64,000 bases of DNA from Batillaria attramentaria (lineage: Eukaryota; Mollusca; Gastropoda; Batillariidae): assembly GCA_018292915.2 (NCBI GenBank), contig JACVVK020000154.1, forward strand, positions 705,001 through 769,000, read 5' to 3'. Positions 1 through 13,233 of this stretch are shown here, in pieces. A program made the translations under genes and the position numbers. Below the pieces are notes generated by a model that searched no databases, had not been told where the DNA came from, and saw only the letters and a list, made by a program, of their open reading frames with translations. How positions within the stretch are numbered: the first letter of the stretch is position 1; the number at the start of each line of letters is the position of its first letter.

Positions 1-10
1 TGTTTGTGTC

Positions 11-36
11 CTGAGGAAGGCGAAAGCCGAAACGTT
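11..36 (+). ncRNA. hammerhead-ribozyme-like core motif (possible retroelement relic)
   Basis: Seen: a CTGAGGA box, a 3-bp GGC/GCC stem closed by a GAAA tetraloop, then GAAAC. This is the order of the conserved core of a hammerhead ribozyme (CUGANGA, stem II, GAAA). It lies in the intron about 80 bases before the exon at 115. Known: Penelope-like retroelements and some SINEs carry minimal hammerheads of this look. I cannot see a convincing stem III or cleavage-site half, and the sequence to the left is outside the window, so this may be only a degenerate tail. Confidence 0.35.
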
Positions 37-114
37 GACCTGTGCCGTCCTTTGTGAAAGTTAAGTGGTTTCTGTCCCTTTTATGTCGCTTTTATTTGTT
101 CTATACATTTTCAG

Positions 115-1214
115 GTGGCAGAGGGCTTTGGCACGGTGATCGGATCTCTAGCCGGGTGGGCGGTGCAGGTGTTGGTGAGTGCCCGCGTCAGTTTCTGTGC
201 TGGCTCCCTAGTGCACGTGATCACCGTGCTGCTGATCGTGGCGCTGATGTGGGACAAGGTGTACCGGCCGCCCAAAGTGACGCAGAGAGTCCTGGAGAGG
301 AAGTTCCTGCAGAACTACTGGCAGCAGTTACGCGTGCTGTGCGGCTTTGGTGACCACGCCGTGGACAGCGTGTTGATGTGGGGTTGCTGTCTCATCATTT
401 TCGGCATGTATGGAGTGCGGGAGGGACGGGGAGCCCTTATTGCTGTGTACGTTCAGCGGGCACCACTGTCCTGGCCCAACGCAAGGCTTTCAGCGTTCAC
501 AGGTAAGGAGTAAGAAAAATTCAAATTCAGGTTTAAAAATACTTTATCGTCCATTAAATGACAGGTATAAAATGGAAAATAGTCTTTGTGGACTCACAGC
601 TCGAAACAAAATAAGAATGAAAAATTAAGATTGTAAGCCAATAAAGACAACATAAAACTGGTTTAGCATGTGCAATAACTTAACAACAACAACAACAACA
701 ACAACAAAAACCCCAAACAAACAAACAAACAAACAAACAAACAAACAAAGAATACCCGAACCTCAAAATAATAATTCAGCACAAATACAGTTTATTAATC
801 CCATAGACACCTGCATCACCCCTATTGCAGTATAGGAACGAAGCAAAGAAATCCACCTCAGCCGAGAGTAAACTGCGCACTGTGCTTTACAACAAAGGCC
901 ACGTGCTGGTTCGGTTTAGGTATAAGGCTGTATTCAATCAATCAATCAATCATCTATATTAACCGAGAGGGAATGTTAGGTGCGGTGGACAAACAAAACA
1001 ATAATACCCATTAAAATACACATAAGATAATACATCATAAACACTACAATTAAAATGAAGATTTCTATGAATTAAAGGTCACATAAAACAGTCTTGGTAT
1101 TTAGGTAGATATAATCTAAAATAGCTACTTCAGATTATCACACATGAATCACATTAAAAAATTACAGACTTCATCCTCCATACCCGCTCCATTTGATCAC
1201 AGTATGCGACGGCC

Positions 1215-1289
<75 letters not shown>

Positions 1290-3208
1290 CAAAACCAACA
1301 ACAAAACAACACCCCCCCAAAAAAAACAAACAAAAAAAACTCCAACATAACAAACAAACAAAAAACCCCACCCAAACAATTCAGTGCTTGCCAACACGTT
1401 TCACAGTGCCACCACAAGCAAAGTACACCCTTAAAATAAGCCCCTATCATTCTGTCTATTTGCCAGCTGCCGCCAACGCTGCTTCTAGCATATTCCTGTT
1501 TCTGCTGGCGCCAATCCTGCGTGACCGGACAGTGATCGTCATCAGCCTACTGTGTAGCGTGGGCGGCGGTATCTGGATGGCTGTAGCAGCCACAACGTGG
1601 GGCATGTTTGCGGCAGGTAGCCTGGCCCATCTCACGGACTGCACATTTCCTGCCGTCAGGGCCATCCTCAGCAAGAACGTTGAGCACGCCAAGTTCGGCA
1701 AGGTCAGTGAGCTTAATTCACCGTGCCTTTGACCGTCAGTAGTTTGGGTCAGGACTCGTAGAGATTGTGTATCAGCGTGCATGACCAGAGTTCCCCAAGA
1801 GCTGCAAGGGTCAGCCACAGGGTTCCTTGACTGACGAAGCGGGCCGTTTACACTTGCCAAGTTTACCGGGTTGAACCCAGATTCAGGTGCGTTTACATTC
1901 AACCAACCCAGCGACCCAGCCTCATTGGTAGTTATAGCTGTTGTCCGCATTATCGTGGAACTACCGATTGTAATAATTTGCTTTACTGATGCACATTTAG
2001 AACGTGCTGCACGCTACCTTTTTGTGGTGTTGTTGTTGCTACGGCCCCAACGCTTCGCCAGCTCCGGTGGCAATTCTCCCAAGTCATGGGTGAAATCCAC
2101 GGAGGGCTGGGAAACTGGGGCAACTTTTATTTTGCATGATGATGAGGATGAGGATTTTTTGTTGTTGTTGCTGCCCCAACTCTTTGCAAGCTCCAGTGGT
2201 GTTCCTCCCAGGTCATGGGTGGAATCCACGGAGGGCTCGGAAGCTGGGGCAATTTTTATTATGCTTGATGGAGATGAGGATGATGGTACAATGATGCTAT
2301 GGAGGTCCGTGTGGTTTGGGACTGTGGGACAGGGCCGCATTCCACGCTTCCTGTCATAAATATCCCGGCGTTAACCAGGCCCGGGAACTACAGCCAGTAA
2401 TCATCCACATCATAAGACGTGTCATACCAAGGGAAGCACCCCCCAAAGTCGCACCTGTGAAGCAGGTGAATCTCGGCTGTGTGGCAACAGCCTCCCCATT
2501 GGGCCCATAGCACACCCGCTCCGGGTAGGAGCCGACCTAGGTAGGAAAAATCCCGCTTGCCTCGGCTGGGAGTCGAACCCGGGTCTCCCGGTCCATGGTC
2601 CGACATCATATGAAGTACTAACCACTACACTACGGGGGCAGGTAGGATGAGGATTTTTACCTCAAGTTCTTTGAACGCCTCCCGCCCCCTCCCCCACCAA
2701 AGACAATTTTGTCCATACAGGACACCATAAAGGTTCAGTCTTGAATGTGTGAGAGTCACAATCTATTTTGTATGCCTTAAAAAAAAATATAAACGGGAAG
2801 TTGGTAGTTAAGGCCCCTACCACCAAAATCATAACTTGCTTTCACACAAACCAACTCAGACATGCACTTCTTCCATTTCAGGTTCTGTCGCGTATATCAG
2901 CAGCCGAAGCCTTGTCCACAGTAGTCGGACCCCTAGTTCTGGCGTGCATCTACGACGCTACCGTGAATTCCTTTCCCGAGGTCGCGTTCCTTGCCAGCGC
3001 CGTCATTCCAGCCGTTATTCTGGTGGCCAGCGGGGTCGTGATGGTGTGCCACAAACCACAGGACAGGCGACTCTATCATAGACGGGAGACGGTCTTTGTG
3101 GAATCGGCCGATGAGGCGCAGGATAAAACCGATTTTACCCAATCCCTTATCGTTGCATCTTCCACGGCTAGCGGTTATGGTGTACTTTGGCATTCGGCGG
3201 AGTGGTGA
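115..3208 (+). CDS. SLC46-family (proton-coupled folate transporter-like) major facilitator transporter, 3' exons
   Basis: Three exons join in frame: 115-502 (acceptor ttttcag, donor gtaagg, leaving phase 1), 1467-1702 (donor gtcagt, phase 0) and 2882-3208 (stop TGG-TGA). They give 316 residues. The product would be a multipass plasma- or lysosomal-membrane carrier of the MFS fold. The visible part starts around TM5 and includes the central loop (VYRPPKVTQRVLERK) and the TM7 entry motif YV..APLSWPNA, comparable to the YVLxxPLxW segment of SLC46 proteins. It then runs through TM8-TM12 (ILRDRTVIVISLL, then LSRISAAEALSTVVGPL and IYDATVNSFP), which matches the C-terminal half of SLC46A1-like proteins with their NSLYPAT-type motif. 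Family members are about 450-500 residues, so roughly the first third is off the left edge. The subfamily member and substrate (folate, other small organic ions) cannot be assigned. The introns contain a SINE, a nested SINE fragment and a long (CA)n. Confidence 0.8.
503..1466 (+). other. intron of the SLC46-like gene with simple repeats
   Basis: No coding signal apart from the flanking exons. It contains (AAC)n and (AAAC)n at about 682-748, (AATC)n near 937-952, (CA)n at 1216-1287 and an A/C-rich low-complexity stretch to 1375. Confidence 0.7.
1216..1287. repeat. (CA)n microsatellite, 72 bases
   Basis: Uninterrupted CA dinucleotide run followed by A/C-rich low-complexity sequence. The open frames across it (poly-TH or poly-CV) are repeat translations, not genes. 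Confidence 0.95.
2022..2145 (-). mobile_element. 5'-truncated SINE, family 1 (3' part only)
   Basis: This segment repeats the tail half of the adjacent full copy at 2160-2644 (gccccaac.cttcgc..agctcc.gtgg, cacggagggct, gaa.ctggggcaa) with about 80-85 % identity. It lacks the tRNA-like head. It appears to be an older copy beside, or hit by, the younger insertion. Confidence 0.65.
2160..2644 (-). mobile_element. tRNA-derived SINE, family 1, near full length, with target-site duplication
   Basis: Read on the - strand it begins with a tRNA-like head: A-box-like GTAGTGTAGTGGTTAG, then a B box GGGTTCGACTCCC. A conserved body follows, ending in a (CAA)n-like tail. The 14-base direct repeat GGATGAGGATTTTT flanks it at 2146-2159 and 2645-2658, the expected target-site duplication. 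It sits in the second visible intron of the SLC46-like gene, antisense to it. Other copies in the window lie at 38441-38929 and 15550-15815. Confidence 0.85.
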
Positions 3209-3651
3209 ATGTGTAGTCGTTTTCTGCATGTATAACTTGATAGAAAATTGTAAAATATGGCCATGAGCGACGGGCGACTTTGCGCAAGCGACGCACGTGG
3301 AGCCGCGGGCAACCGAAATTTACATAATTTCAAGCCACTGTTTTGCCTCCGGTAATATGTGCTGTGGTTAAAAAATGGCATAGAGCAGTCTTATGCGTGA
3401 TTATCCTGTGATAAGATAGTGACTGGTGTGGAACTCCATCCGGCCTTGCTCACTGGCATACAAGGTCACCACACACAGTGACTATCGCTGTAAACAAGGA
3501 TGAACCTTCCTGGAAATTGCGCACAAGATCTTATATCCCTCAAAGTACACGGTCTGCAAGATGATGTTAACTCCTTTCATTTCACCGTCACCAGGCATGC
3601 CTGAATGATAGGTGATACTGAAAAATTTATGTTCTATGCCCTGCTTGTTCC

Positions 3652-3684
<33 letters not shown>

Positions 3685-4521
3685 ACCTTCACAGCAGGAC
3701 GGCAGAAAAACGAAACAACAGCATCACATTTTACATTTGAATCATCACCATCATCACTCGAATCATCCATCAATGTATGTCATCCTATTGTGTTGCCATG
3801 CATAACATTTAAACCAGTGAAGGCAGTGTCAGTGTGTTTAGTTTTAGATGTTTTGTGGCAGGATGAACTGAATTTTGGGATGGTTCAACTATAATGGCGT
3901 ACAGTCAATCCTTGGGAAAATTTATCCCCTCTTGTTGCAGAAGCATTAATCTGGGTAGTCAGTCTCATCTTGTAGAACAGCAGGACTGATGGTAGTGGTT
4001 TTTCCAACACCAGTGGAGTTTAAAACATGGAACTGTAGTCAGTCTCATCTTGTAGAACAGCAGGACTGATGGTAGTGGTTTTTCCAACACCAGTGGAGTT
4101 TAAAACATGGAACTGTAGTCAGTCTCATCTTGTAGAACAGCAGGACTGATGGTAGTGGTTTTTCCAACACCAGTGGAGTTTAAAACATGGAACTGTAGTC
4201 AGTCTCATCTTGTAGAACAGCAGGACTGATGGTAGTGGTTTTTCCAACACCAGTGGAGTTTAAAACATGGAACTGTAGTCAGTCTCATCTTGTAGAACAG
4301 CAGTACTGATGGTAGTGGTTTTTCCAACACCAGTGGAGTTTAAAACATGGAACTGTAGTCAGGGTTCAAAATGGTCCATGATCTCAAAAGGAGAAAATGC
4401 AGCATTTAGTGGTGAGCATTCTGGGCATGATTTTAAGTGCTTCTGAGTAGAAAACACTTTATTTTTTTCAGAGGAAATCCTCCAAATGACAATTTTAAGC
4501 CCTCTGTAATCTCTAAGCACG

Positions 4522-4562
<41 letters not shown>

Positions 4563-7500
4563 AAGCCAAGCTTGAGACCATCAACAAACGGCTCTTTAGT
4601 ACTGGTGTTTTTATTTTTCTGTGTACATGATCATGATAAATATATGATAAAAATCACATGCACATACACTTACTGATATCAAACATACGTATTATGTTTG
4701 CCACAAAAAAAGCCACAACAATGCGGATACAAAACCAATCATTCCGTCACAGTCCACAATTATGAAGCTGGATGTATTAAGCCACCAATAAAGATAACAA
4801 ACCAACAATAACCAAAAGAAAAAAAAAAAAAAAGGAAGAAAGGTTTTATACTGTTAAATGAATAAAGTGATAAGCACTTCTCAGGAAATGCTTACTAGTG
4901 AAGTACATGTACTGGGATACTGAGAACAGATTTTAAAATCAGATCACTTTTGTGAAACAGTTACATCAAAGCGATGAAGTGTATGTCAGATCCTGAACCA
5001 AATGCATGCAGTAGAAGACTTGTGTGTGATAAATACAGTACATATCTGTGTGGAGGAACACCAGGGTTTTTGAAGAGACATGAGATCCAGCCAAGCTGAA
5101 GCAGACATGATTGCCCGATTATGCAAATTAAGCACTCCAGAATAATATTAATACCTTTAGAGAAAATCGTAACTAGCTGCACGGTTAAGCACTACACAGA
5201 AAGAACATAGGAAAGGAATAGGGACAGGGCGAAGAGGGAACTGGAAAAAAAAAAAAAAAAAGAGAAAAAAAAAAAAAAGGAGAAGAAAGAAATAAGAGGA
5301 AGGCACTTGGCCTTTTTTTCTAGCTAGCTTTTGCTGAAAGCATTTGTGGGATATGGATAAAAATAAAGTACATGTATTTGATAATGCAAACCATTAACAG
5401 GCACTGCAGAAGTCAGTCCAAGCTGAACGTGGCGGGCAGAAATCAAATTTCACAGCAATTTAATGCAGCAAAACATTCTTAAAAAAAAAGAAAGAAGAAA
5501 GTCCCCATACATGTGCATCGCCCTTTCTTACAGCATGATCATGTTGATGGTAATGGGAGGCTGGTGGAGGTGGGGGGTGGGGGAGAGGGCTGGAGGGTTG
5601 GAGGGTTTGGGATGGGCATGAAAGCAGAGAGACATAAATATGGATTACACATGAATGTCCAAAACACGTGGACTGGATTTGCCGAATGGGTGAGTGGGCG
5701 GGGTGAGATGGGGTAAGGGTGGGGTTAGGGGCGTGATAAAGAGAAATGAGCCACACCCAGCAGCGGAAGAAAGGAACCACATGTAGTAATGTATCGTTGC
5801 ACTGTAATGTACACATAACACACACTACTGAGAAAAGTCTTGTACATGATGTCAACCAAATTCTTCCTTATCAATGTACAAAATATACAAGTGTATCAGG
5901 CAAAGTAGTAAGAAGAAAAGGAAAACTGTTCAGCTGTAAACTGTACACCTAACAAACAAGTCAAGTACGCCTGCAATGACTAACAATTCAAAATGAAAAG
6001 GCCACATATGGTTGCATTTTCCTTCGTGGTATCTGAGAGGGTGGGTGTTTTGGAGTTTAACGTCATTTTCCACCATGTACCAATATCTGAGAGAAACAAA
6101 CTTCTGGTTGAAAGCATTTACATATCAAGCAGCAAAGGAAATTCTGAATTCATTTTCATTGTCAGCCTATTATCCTGATAAAACCGGTGAAGTGTATGAG
6201 AAATGAAGACAAATGCATAAGCTGTATCTTCTTTAAAAAATTAAAGACCCTTTGGCAATACAAGAAAACAAAACCCAAAAAAACCCTGTGATATTATTTT
6301 TCATTTCTGACACCACTGCAGTCCTGCAGAGTGAGGGTTGACACTTTTCATTATTATGTAGTCAGATATCTGGATCTTGTGCAGTTACAAACAATATATA
6401 TATACATTTGTTACCTGCACTTCGACACAAAGATAACAGTTTGTGGTACCATCTCATGTTCCATAGGTAATACACAAGTGAAAAGACAAACTCCATTTGC
6501 ACACTATCACAGAACACAAATCGTTCTACAGAAAACTGACCGACGTATTAATTTCTTGCTTCATACCAGATGCATTCAAACAGTTCTGAATGTTGTCCAT
6601 ATCAAGACACTCCTTACTCAGTATAGAATTACACGATACATGTACATACAAAATCACACAGACCTCATAAAAAACACAAAGAACAACTTGTGACATTGCG
6701 TAGACTGTGCACAGTTGCAAAGAAAAAGCACAGACAAAATGTATCATTAATAAGCGTGTGCACCCATTCTATCGATTCCTTTTGACGATAATGTTCATGA
6801 ACAAGACAGTTTTGTCATTTACTACTGATTTTCCCCTGTTTCATATTTTAACAGACATGCACACGAAAAACTTTATTCTACAATCAAGAAATGCATAGGT
6901 CTGCAAGTACATGTACTAAACCTGAATCAATTGCATAAGCATTCTAGTGCTGATGTTACTCGCCAACAAAAGCAAAACAGACTGTCTATAAAGTACATCT
7001 GAAAAACATGATGCAGGTGAACACGTAGATGAATGAATCTGTACTGCCTTTCCTGTTGAATTACTATTTAATTGTCTCCATAAATGCATATTGTGCCAGT
7101 GGCCAACTGCACGCCCGCTTATTATCATCCTTTCATTCTGTGAGGAGGATGGATGACATTAAAATTCAATGCTTTACTGTCACTGCTTGTATTTTCTTAA
7201 ACTTCACCTGCTGTCACCAAGAACAAGATGCCGTTATAATCATGCTGTTCCGATACTTCAAAGTAGATATATACAGGTCACTGTGTTGTGCGCGTAACCT
7301 TGAATGCTCTTCCACGAAGGCTGTTCCCATTGTGATGCCCTTGATCAGCAGCAGCCAGTGTTGATACAGAAAGGACGAATCAGGCGTAGAATCTGTTGAT
7401 CCATCCGGATAGACAAGCCAAGAACAGTATTATTAACTTACTGGAATGACATATTTCAGTGATATCTACAGACATGCCTTCAGCGCCTAACCAAAAACTT

Positions 7501-10500
7501 CCTTGGAAATAACATGCAACATGATGAATCAAGCAACCTGGGCATGCTGCGATCAAGAACTAGAAATGAACACATCCTGTGAAACATCAAGGCTGAGCGG
7601 ACTCGCACAGTTTTGCCACAAAATTAAAAACAAACACCAAAAACAAAACCATCCAGTGATGCACTTCAACAGAAAACAAAATTACATGTGACTTGTTCCC
7701 CCCCCCCCCCCCCCCACAAAAAAAAAAAAAAAAAGAAGAAGAAGAAGAAGAAAAAAGGGAGAATTATATCAAATCAGAACATCTGTCAATGAAATATCTG
7801 AATGCTGGCACAGATGTAAAATCTGCAATAAATTCAATTTTTATTTTGAAAAACAAAAACAAAAATAACCAACCAACCAACCAAAAAAAAAAAAAAAAAA
7901 AACCCCACACATACACTCCCCAAAATAAGAAAAACAAAGTAACTTGATCTTGGTGCAGTGACAATCAGCCAAAAAGGGGTTTAAAACTTAACAGTCTGCC
8001 CAACTATAAATTGTACAAAACAACAAATTCTGAAGAAAAAAAATCATGAAAAAACATAAACATACAAATGTAAGCCAGCATCAAAAAAACAAAATCACAG
8101 CTAAGCAACAGCACATTACTTATGACTCCAGTTTAGAAAAGGCTGACATTTGGCACAAAAACTACCTTGCAATACAAAAAGTAACACCTCTTTCCATCTT
8201 GTCATATTAGTCCTACAACAAGGGGGGGGGGAGGAACCCAACAATTTATTTGTGTGACCTTGCAAGATTATCAACAGTTGATGCAAGACACATCCACTGC
8301 CTAATTTATGGTATATATTCACCCTAAGAAGTGGGCCTGACTTTCAGTTTACCAAGCTGCATTTGCCATCAGACAGACGGATACTTGTGGCATAATGCCG
8401 CACAAGCATTTCCCATCAGAAACTGACAATTGCAAATAATGCGTAGAAATTTAAGGCATACTGTTTTCACTGAGAAGAAAATCAAATGTCGTGAATTCAA
8501 GAATGTCATTGTCAAACATATGATTGTGGTTGTTGGTGGATTTGTCTCTCTCCTAATATTCAATGCCAATGCCTGTTCATTATGTACATATAACAAAGGA
8601 AAAGAAAAGCAGAAAAACAAGTGTTCATATGATTCTGCAAGTGCATGCAATGTTACTCTTCTTTCACACTGAACATAGGCAGATCTGGTATGAAGGCGTG
8701 GGGGCTGGGTGCAGCTGTCTACAGCTGTTTTTCAAAAGAAGCTTGAAGATGTTCTGATACACTGAAGTGGCTTAAACTACAGGTCGCAGGGCCATGGCCT
8801 TTTCCAAGGTTTGTAATCTTACCCCATCCTACCCCCTACTCCTGATCTGCCTGTGCTGATGTACACACACAAATGATCTTTCTTACACCAACAACTGTTT
8901 ATAATGCTCTCTGAAAATGGCTTGCTTACAGAAAATACATGTAGCATGCGAGATGGAAGCTGTCCGAATCAATGAAATGCTAAACATATTTCTGAAAACA
9001 TGACAAAACTAAGATAAAACCAGACACACAGCAATTACATATACATGATGTTCACATACAGAACCTAACATAAATAGAGCTGAATACAAGTACAGTACAT
9101 TGGCAACAGATACTTTCAGGATATTAACGGTAACATATATATGTCTGTAAATAAACCTTCAAACAAAAATCATACATCAAAATAAAAATCAGTTGATGTG
9201 TGTCAACACTATGACAAGCAAAATAAACTGAAAATCAAACTAAGTCTGATTTGCCACAAAGCACACTGACTTAAAATTTATGGAGCATGGCAATCCCCCA
9301 AGATTGACGGCAATGCAACGGTTTTAAATAATTACTCTGCTGGTCCAAAACTAAATGCTGTGAAAACCACAAAAATCATTCTCCATCGGAAGATAGCTTT
9401 TCGCCAGCATTTTCAAAAATAAAATTTCTAACCATTATGTCAAATGACTTCAAAGGAGACGTTAAGAAAAATTGTAACGGTTTGTTGGGATTGCCATCTC
9501 TCATCTTGCTGCCGTAACACGTACCAAAATATTGATTGCAGAAAAAAGCTTCACGATATGCATGCATCAGAGGTTTATGTACAGCTGTAATACTCAAATC
9601 ATTTCATGATTTTTTAAAGACAAGAAAAGTATCACCTACTGATTCTGTCTTACCAAGCATTCTTCCACACACACTCATTTCAATCTGTCATTTTTCCCCA
9701 CCACAGACACCATAAGATTAACCCTTTCTCACCTGACCTACAAACACAGGGTGCCTAGAAAGATACTGTTCTGGTGTTAACCATGGTGACAAGATTAAAG
9801 ACAAGTAATCTGAATTGGCAATAAACTGTACCCCCCCCCCCCCACCCCCACCCCAAACGTCACATGAACCTAACCTGCAAGTTTTAATTTCCCAACGCTT
9901 GTGTGCATATCTTGAGGGTAAGTTCACGCTGGCTGTGTCATGAATCACTATCACATTCATGTATCGATTCCAGATGATTTTTCAAGATGATTTCTTTTTA
10001 ATTTACATGCAAACGCTTCTCATTACCTAGTTTGTCGTCCATGGATTTAACCACCAGCACAGTATTCTAAGTAGGCACGCCTTTCCCTTCACTTCCCAGG
10101 CAGCAAGTCAAATTTGAAAGACCAAACGGTACATTTCATTCAATGTACACACACACGCGCGTGTGAATGGACATTTTAAGTAGATAGCCGTATAGCCACC
10201 AGTCACCATCTCAGCCAGCGTAATTCACTACGTCTACCCTTGTCAGCAAATCAACATCTGCTGCAGCAGCGCGCGATCGGAATCTCGTCTACACTGAGTG
10301 TAATGATGGTCCCCTCTTGGTCCACTACACCAAACCAGCCTATTTGTCAACTGTAACTCACAAGTGTAACTGCCCCACTGGGAAGATCTTAGCTCTAAGA
10401 GCAATGAGATCCACTTACCTATGATAATAATTATTGTTTTTCCTGCTTTGGGGTGCAAAGGGGAAACAGGACTGGACAGAGGCCAAGACTGAAGAAACAA

Positions 10501-11753
10501 CGAGACAGGAAAACACTGGTATAAATCACACTTCGCAGGAAGGTGAAACATGGGACTGAACCCAAGTTTTTGCCATGCTAGTGGCCACTGATGCTAGTGA
10601 TTAGCAACTAATCCATTGCTCATGTTCCCCTCTCCACCTTTCCCCGTCATCACGACTTCTTCGTCAATAAGGCCATTTCCCTGTCCTATTTCGAAAAAAG
10701 AAACGTTTTTTCTGCAATTTTCACTAGTGAGCCCTCATTTTGAACTAGAAGTATTTCACTCATTAATTCAATTTGATCAATTACATCCCAAAACCCTGTG
10801 CTAAGCGAGATGAATCGTTGTGCACTGAAATGCGTGTACAAATATTAGCCTACAAAAAAAAAGGGCTAGAACAGCACTCCAGCAAGAATGATGTTTTTTA
10901 TCCACTGGCAAGATTTAGCAAATCAGTAAGAATCACACAAATGTTTGTACATGTATCAGTACCAGATACCTAACTACGCTGCACAACACTTGTGATTAAA
11001 TGTGTCCAAGGTTTACCAAAGCAATACACTGTTTATAATTCAACTCAAAAAATACAAGTTTAGGTGTTTTGGGACAGTTTGGTGTTTGGGAGTTTAACGT
11101 CCTTTTTTCCGCGACACCTGTTTTGGGACAAGTTTGATGCGACTTGCTAGATATAAAATATAATTCAATTGTGCGCATGTAGTTATGTACATTGTAGAAC
11201 TCATCTTTCCTATGGGACTCGGATAAGGCACACCACCACTCATCTGCCAAGTTTGTGGGGTTTTCATTGGAGTTTGAGGTGCATGCTGAACTCAAAAGTG
11301 ACTGGCGCTGGTGTACATTTGAAAGGCCAAAGCAGGCTGGTTTCACGCCTTACCGTTTCTTCCCCTCTGGGTAAACCTCCACCAACTGACTACATATTCC
11401 CTTACAACAGTGAAGAGAGTGTACCACTATTTCAGGTGGCTGGCAGCTGAAATGTTCAGTACTATATGGTCCCTTATCCAATACAACATGGCTATACATA
11501 AGCCAAAGCTAAAAATGTCCTGCATGCAAAGCAGCAGTGACCTCCTGACCGCTAAGACTCCTGCAAGCTCTGCTACAGGAACTGCCACAAAGCACGTCCC
11601 ACATTGGAAAATGAAGACAGTACGCAAACCCCTGCCCCCTTGTTCAGTCCGTGTCCGTCCGTATAAATTATGGATGTCTTTACACGTGACTGCTCCGAGC
11701 TAGCGACTAGGACTGGTAAGGAAATCACAACCATACGGAACAGCACCGGTCGG
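3209..11753. other. 8.5-kb stretch without recognisable coding sequence
   Basis: This lies between the stop codons of the two convergent genes. It is AT-rich, with many short homopolymer and CA tracts: (TG)n 3654-3683, (CA)n 4523-4559, poly-A/G about 5245-5300, C/A tracts at 7698-7750 and 7870-7905, and C-run 9831-9850. It also holds the 80-bp tandem array and fragments of SINE family 2 near 6040-6092 and 11083-11110. No open frame has a recognisable domain. Part of it is presumably the 3' UTR of the myosin gene (minus-strand AATAAA hexamers occur, for example at 8245-8250 and 4609-4614), but I cannot tell which is used. Confidence 0.6.
3961..4362. repeat. minisatellite, five 80-bp tandem copies
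   Basis: Units start at 3961, 4041, 4121, 4201 and 4281, each beginning AGTCTCATCTTGTAGAACAG. The copies are practically identical. The only difference I see is a G-to-T change in the fifth copy (CAGTACTGAT instead of CAGGACTGAT). There are no unique spacers between units, so this is not a CRISPR-like array. Such homogeneity points to recent expansion or gene conversion. Confidence 0.95.
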
Positions 11754-12199
11754 CTAAGACTGGATGATATCCAGCCGGTTGCCCTTGCGCGCGATTCTCA
11801 CATTACCACTCTGCACCTCCGGCTGTCCATTCTTGAAGGCCACTTCAACTGTATGACCCTTGAACTCAGCCGTCAGCCTGCAAAAACATAAGACATAAGA
11901 CATAAATAAACTGCTGTTTTATTATTAGTATTTTTTTAATGTGAACATGCTCAACATACTCTAAGCCACCAACCCTGCTCTGGAAAGCAGAGCCGAGCTG
12001 CCATATACATATATGTATAGATCCTCCCCTGAGAGCCGAGCTGCCATATACATATATGTATAGATCCTCCCCTGAGCCATGTTTTCCTTCACGTCCACTC
12101 TCATGGGATGTGTTCCTACACGGTGAGATCATAGTATGGTGATGTCAATGTTCTATCTAGGCATTATGCATTAATAGTGCATTAATAATGTGTGTGTGT

Positions 12200-12255
<56 letters not shown>

Positions 12256-12379
12256 TACAGGTGATATCAAAGACGGGGCAACAAGAAAAACGCCACCACA
12301 AATATTTGGCCCAAGCTGGGATTCACACTCACGACCCGAGCATTGAAAGACCAACACTCTATGGCTTGGCTATCCTGGC

Positions 12380-12426
<47 letters not shown>

Positions 12427-12534
12427 TGGGTGGGTGGGTGTTTGGGGGTTTAACGTCCTTTTCCACCACATAGGGAGATATCAAAGATGGGGCAACGATG
12501 AAAAAGCCAGCACAAATATTTGGCCCCAGCCGGG

Positions 12535-12572
<38 letters not shown>

Positions 12573-13192
12573 GAGGGAGAGAGAGAGAGAGAGAGAAATT
12601 GGTATTTACGATGTAGATATCTGCACTTCAGGTGGTTTCCCAGTCAGGTTCTGTATCACCATGTAAGCCTTGGCCACGATTTCGATCATGTGCTCGTTGC
12701 TGAAGACGAAGTCGCCTTTCTTGGTCAGCACATCTCCGTTTTCCTGCTGCTATAACAGAAAAGCATCATAATATAATGTGCTGAGAAATGCACCACAAAT
12801 ACATCACATAACTTTTTCACGACCATGCACCCATCCGACCAATCACACACTTAGACCCTGGGGCGCTGACGTGTGAGGACAAGCTGTTAACAAGCATCCA
12901 CAACCTATGTCATCTCCGCTCTCATTGTGGCCCCATGCCAAATTTTTCCAATCAAACATATTTTTCCATTAAAGTGCCTATAATTATCTTTCAAACCATA
13001 CCAAGTGTCATTGGAAAACATGAGAAAGACCTCTTTCAAAAAAAAAAAAAAAAAAAAAGAAGCTAAAATTGCCCAGTTGGCAAGGTTTATTCACGCACAC
13101 AGTGAATGTGTCATGGGGAAATTCCACGGTGCGCGTTCATGGTCAGCAATGAGTTAACCCACTAACGAGAAATTTGAAAAAGAGAGGACAAT

Positions 13193-13233
<41 letters not shown>

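Noticed and set aside
1144..1732. Open frames through (CA)n tracts giving poly-TH, poly-CV or poly-HT proteins (also near 22200, 32700, 39350, 43000, 59500, 61300, 63500)
   Set aside because: These are translations of dinucleotide repeats in all frames. They have no conserved domain, and only the downstream SLC46 exon inside the first one is real.
3961..4362. Possible CRISPR-like array
   Set aside because: Units are contiguous 80-bp copies with no variable spacers, and the context is a eukaryotic intergenic region.
5460..9597. Various 60-130-residue open frames in the 3.2-11.7-kb stretch
   Set aside because: None shows a recognisable domain, splice structure or composition different from random AT-rich DNA. 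Some run through homopolymers.
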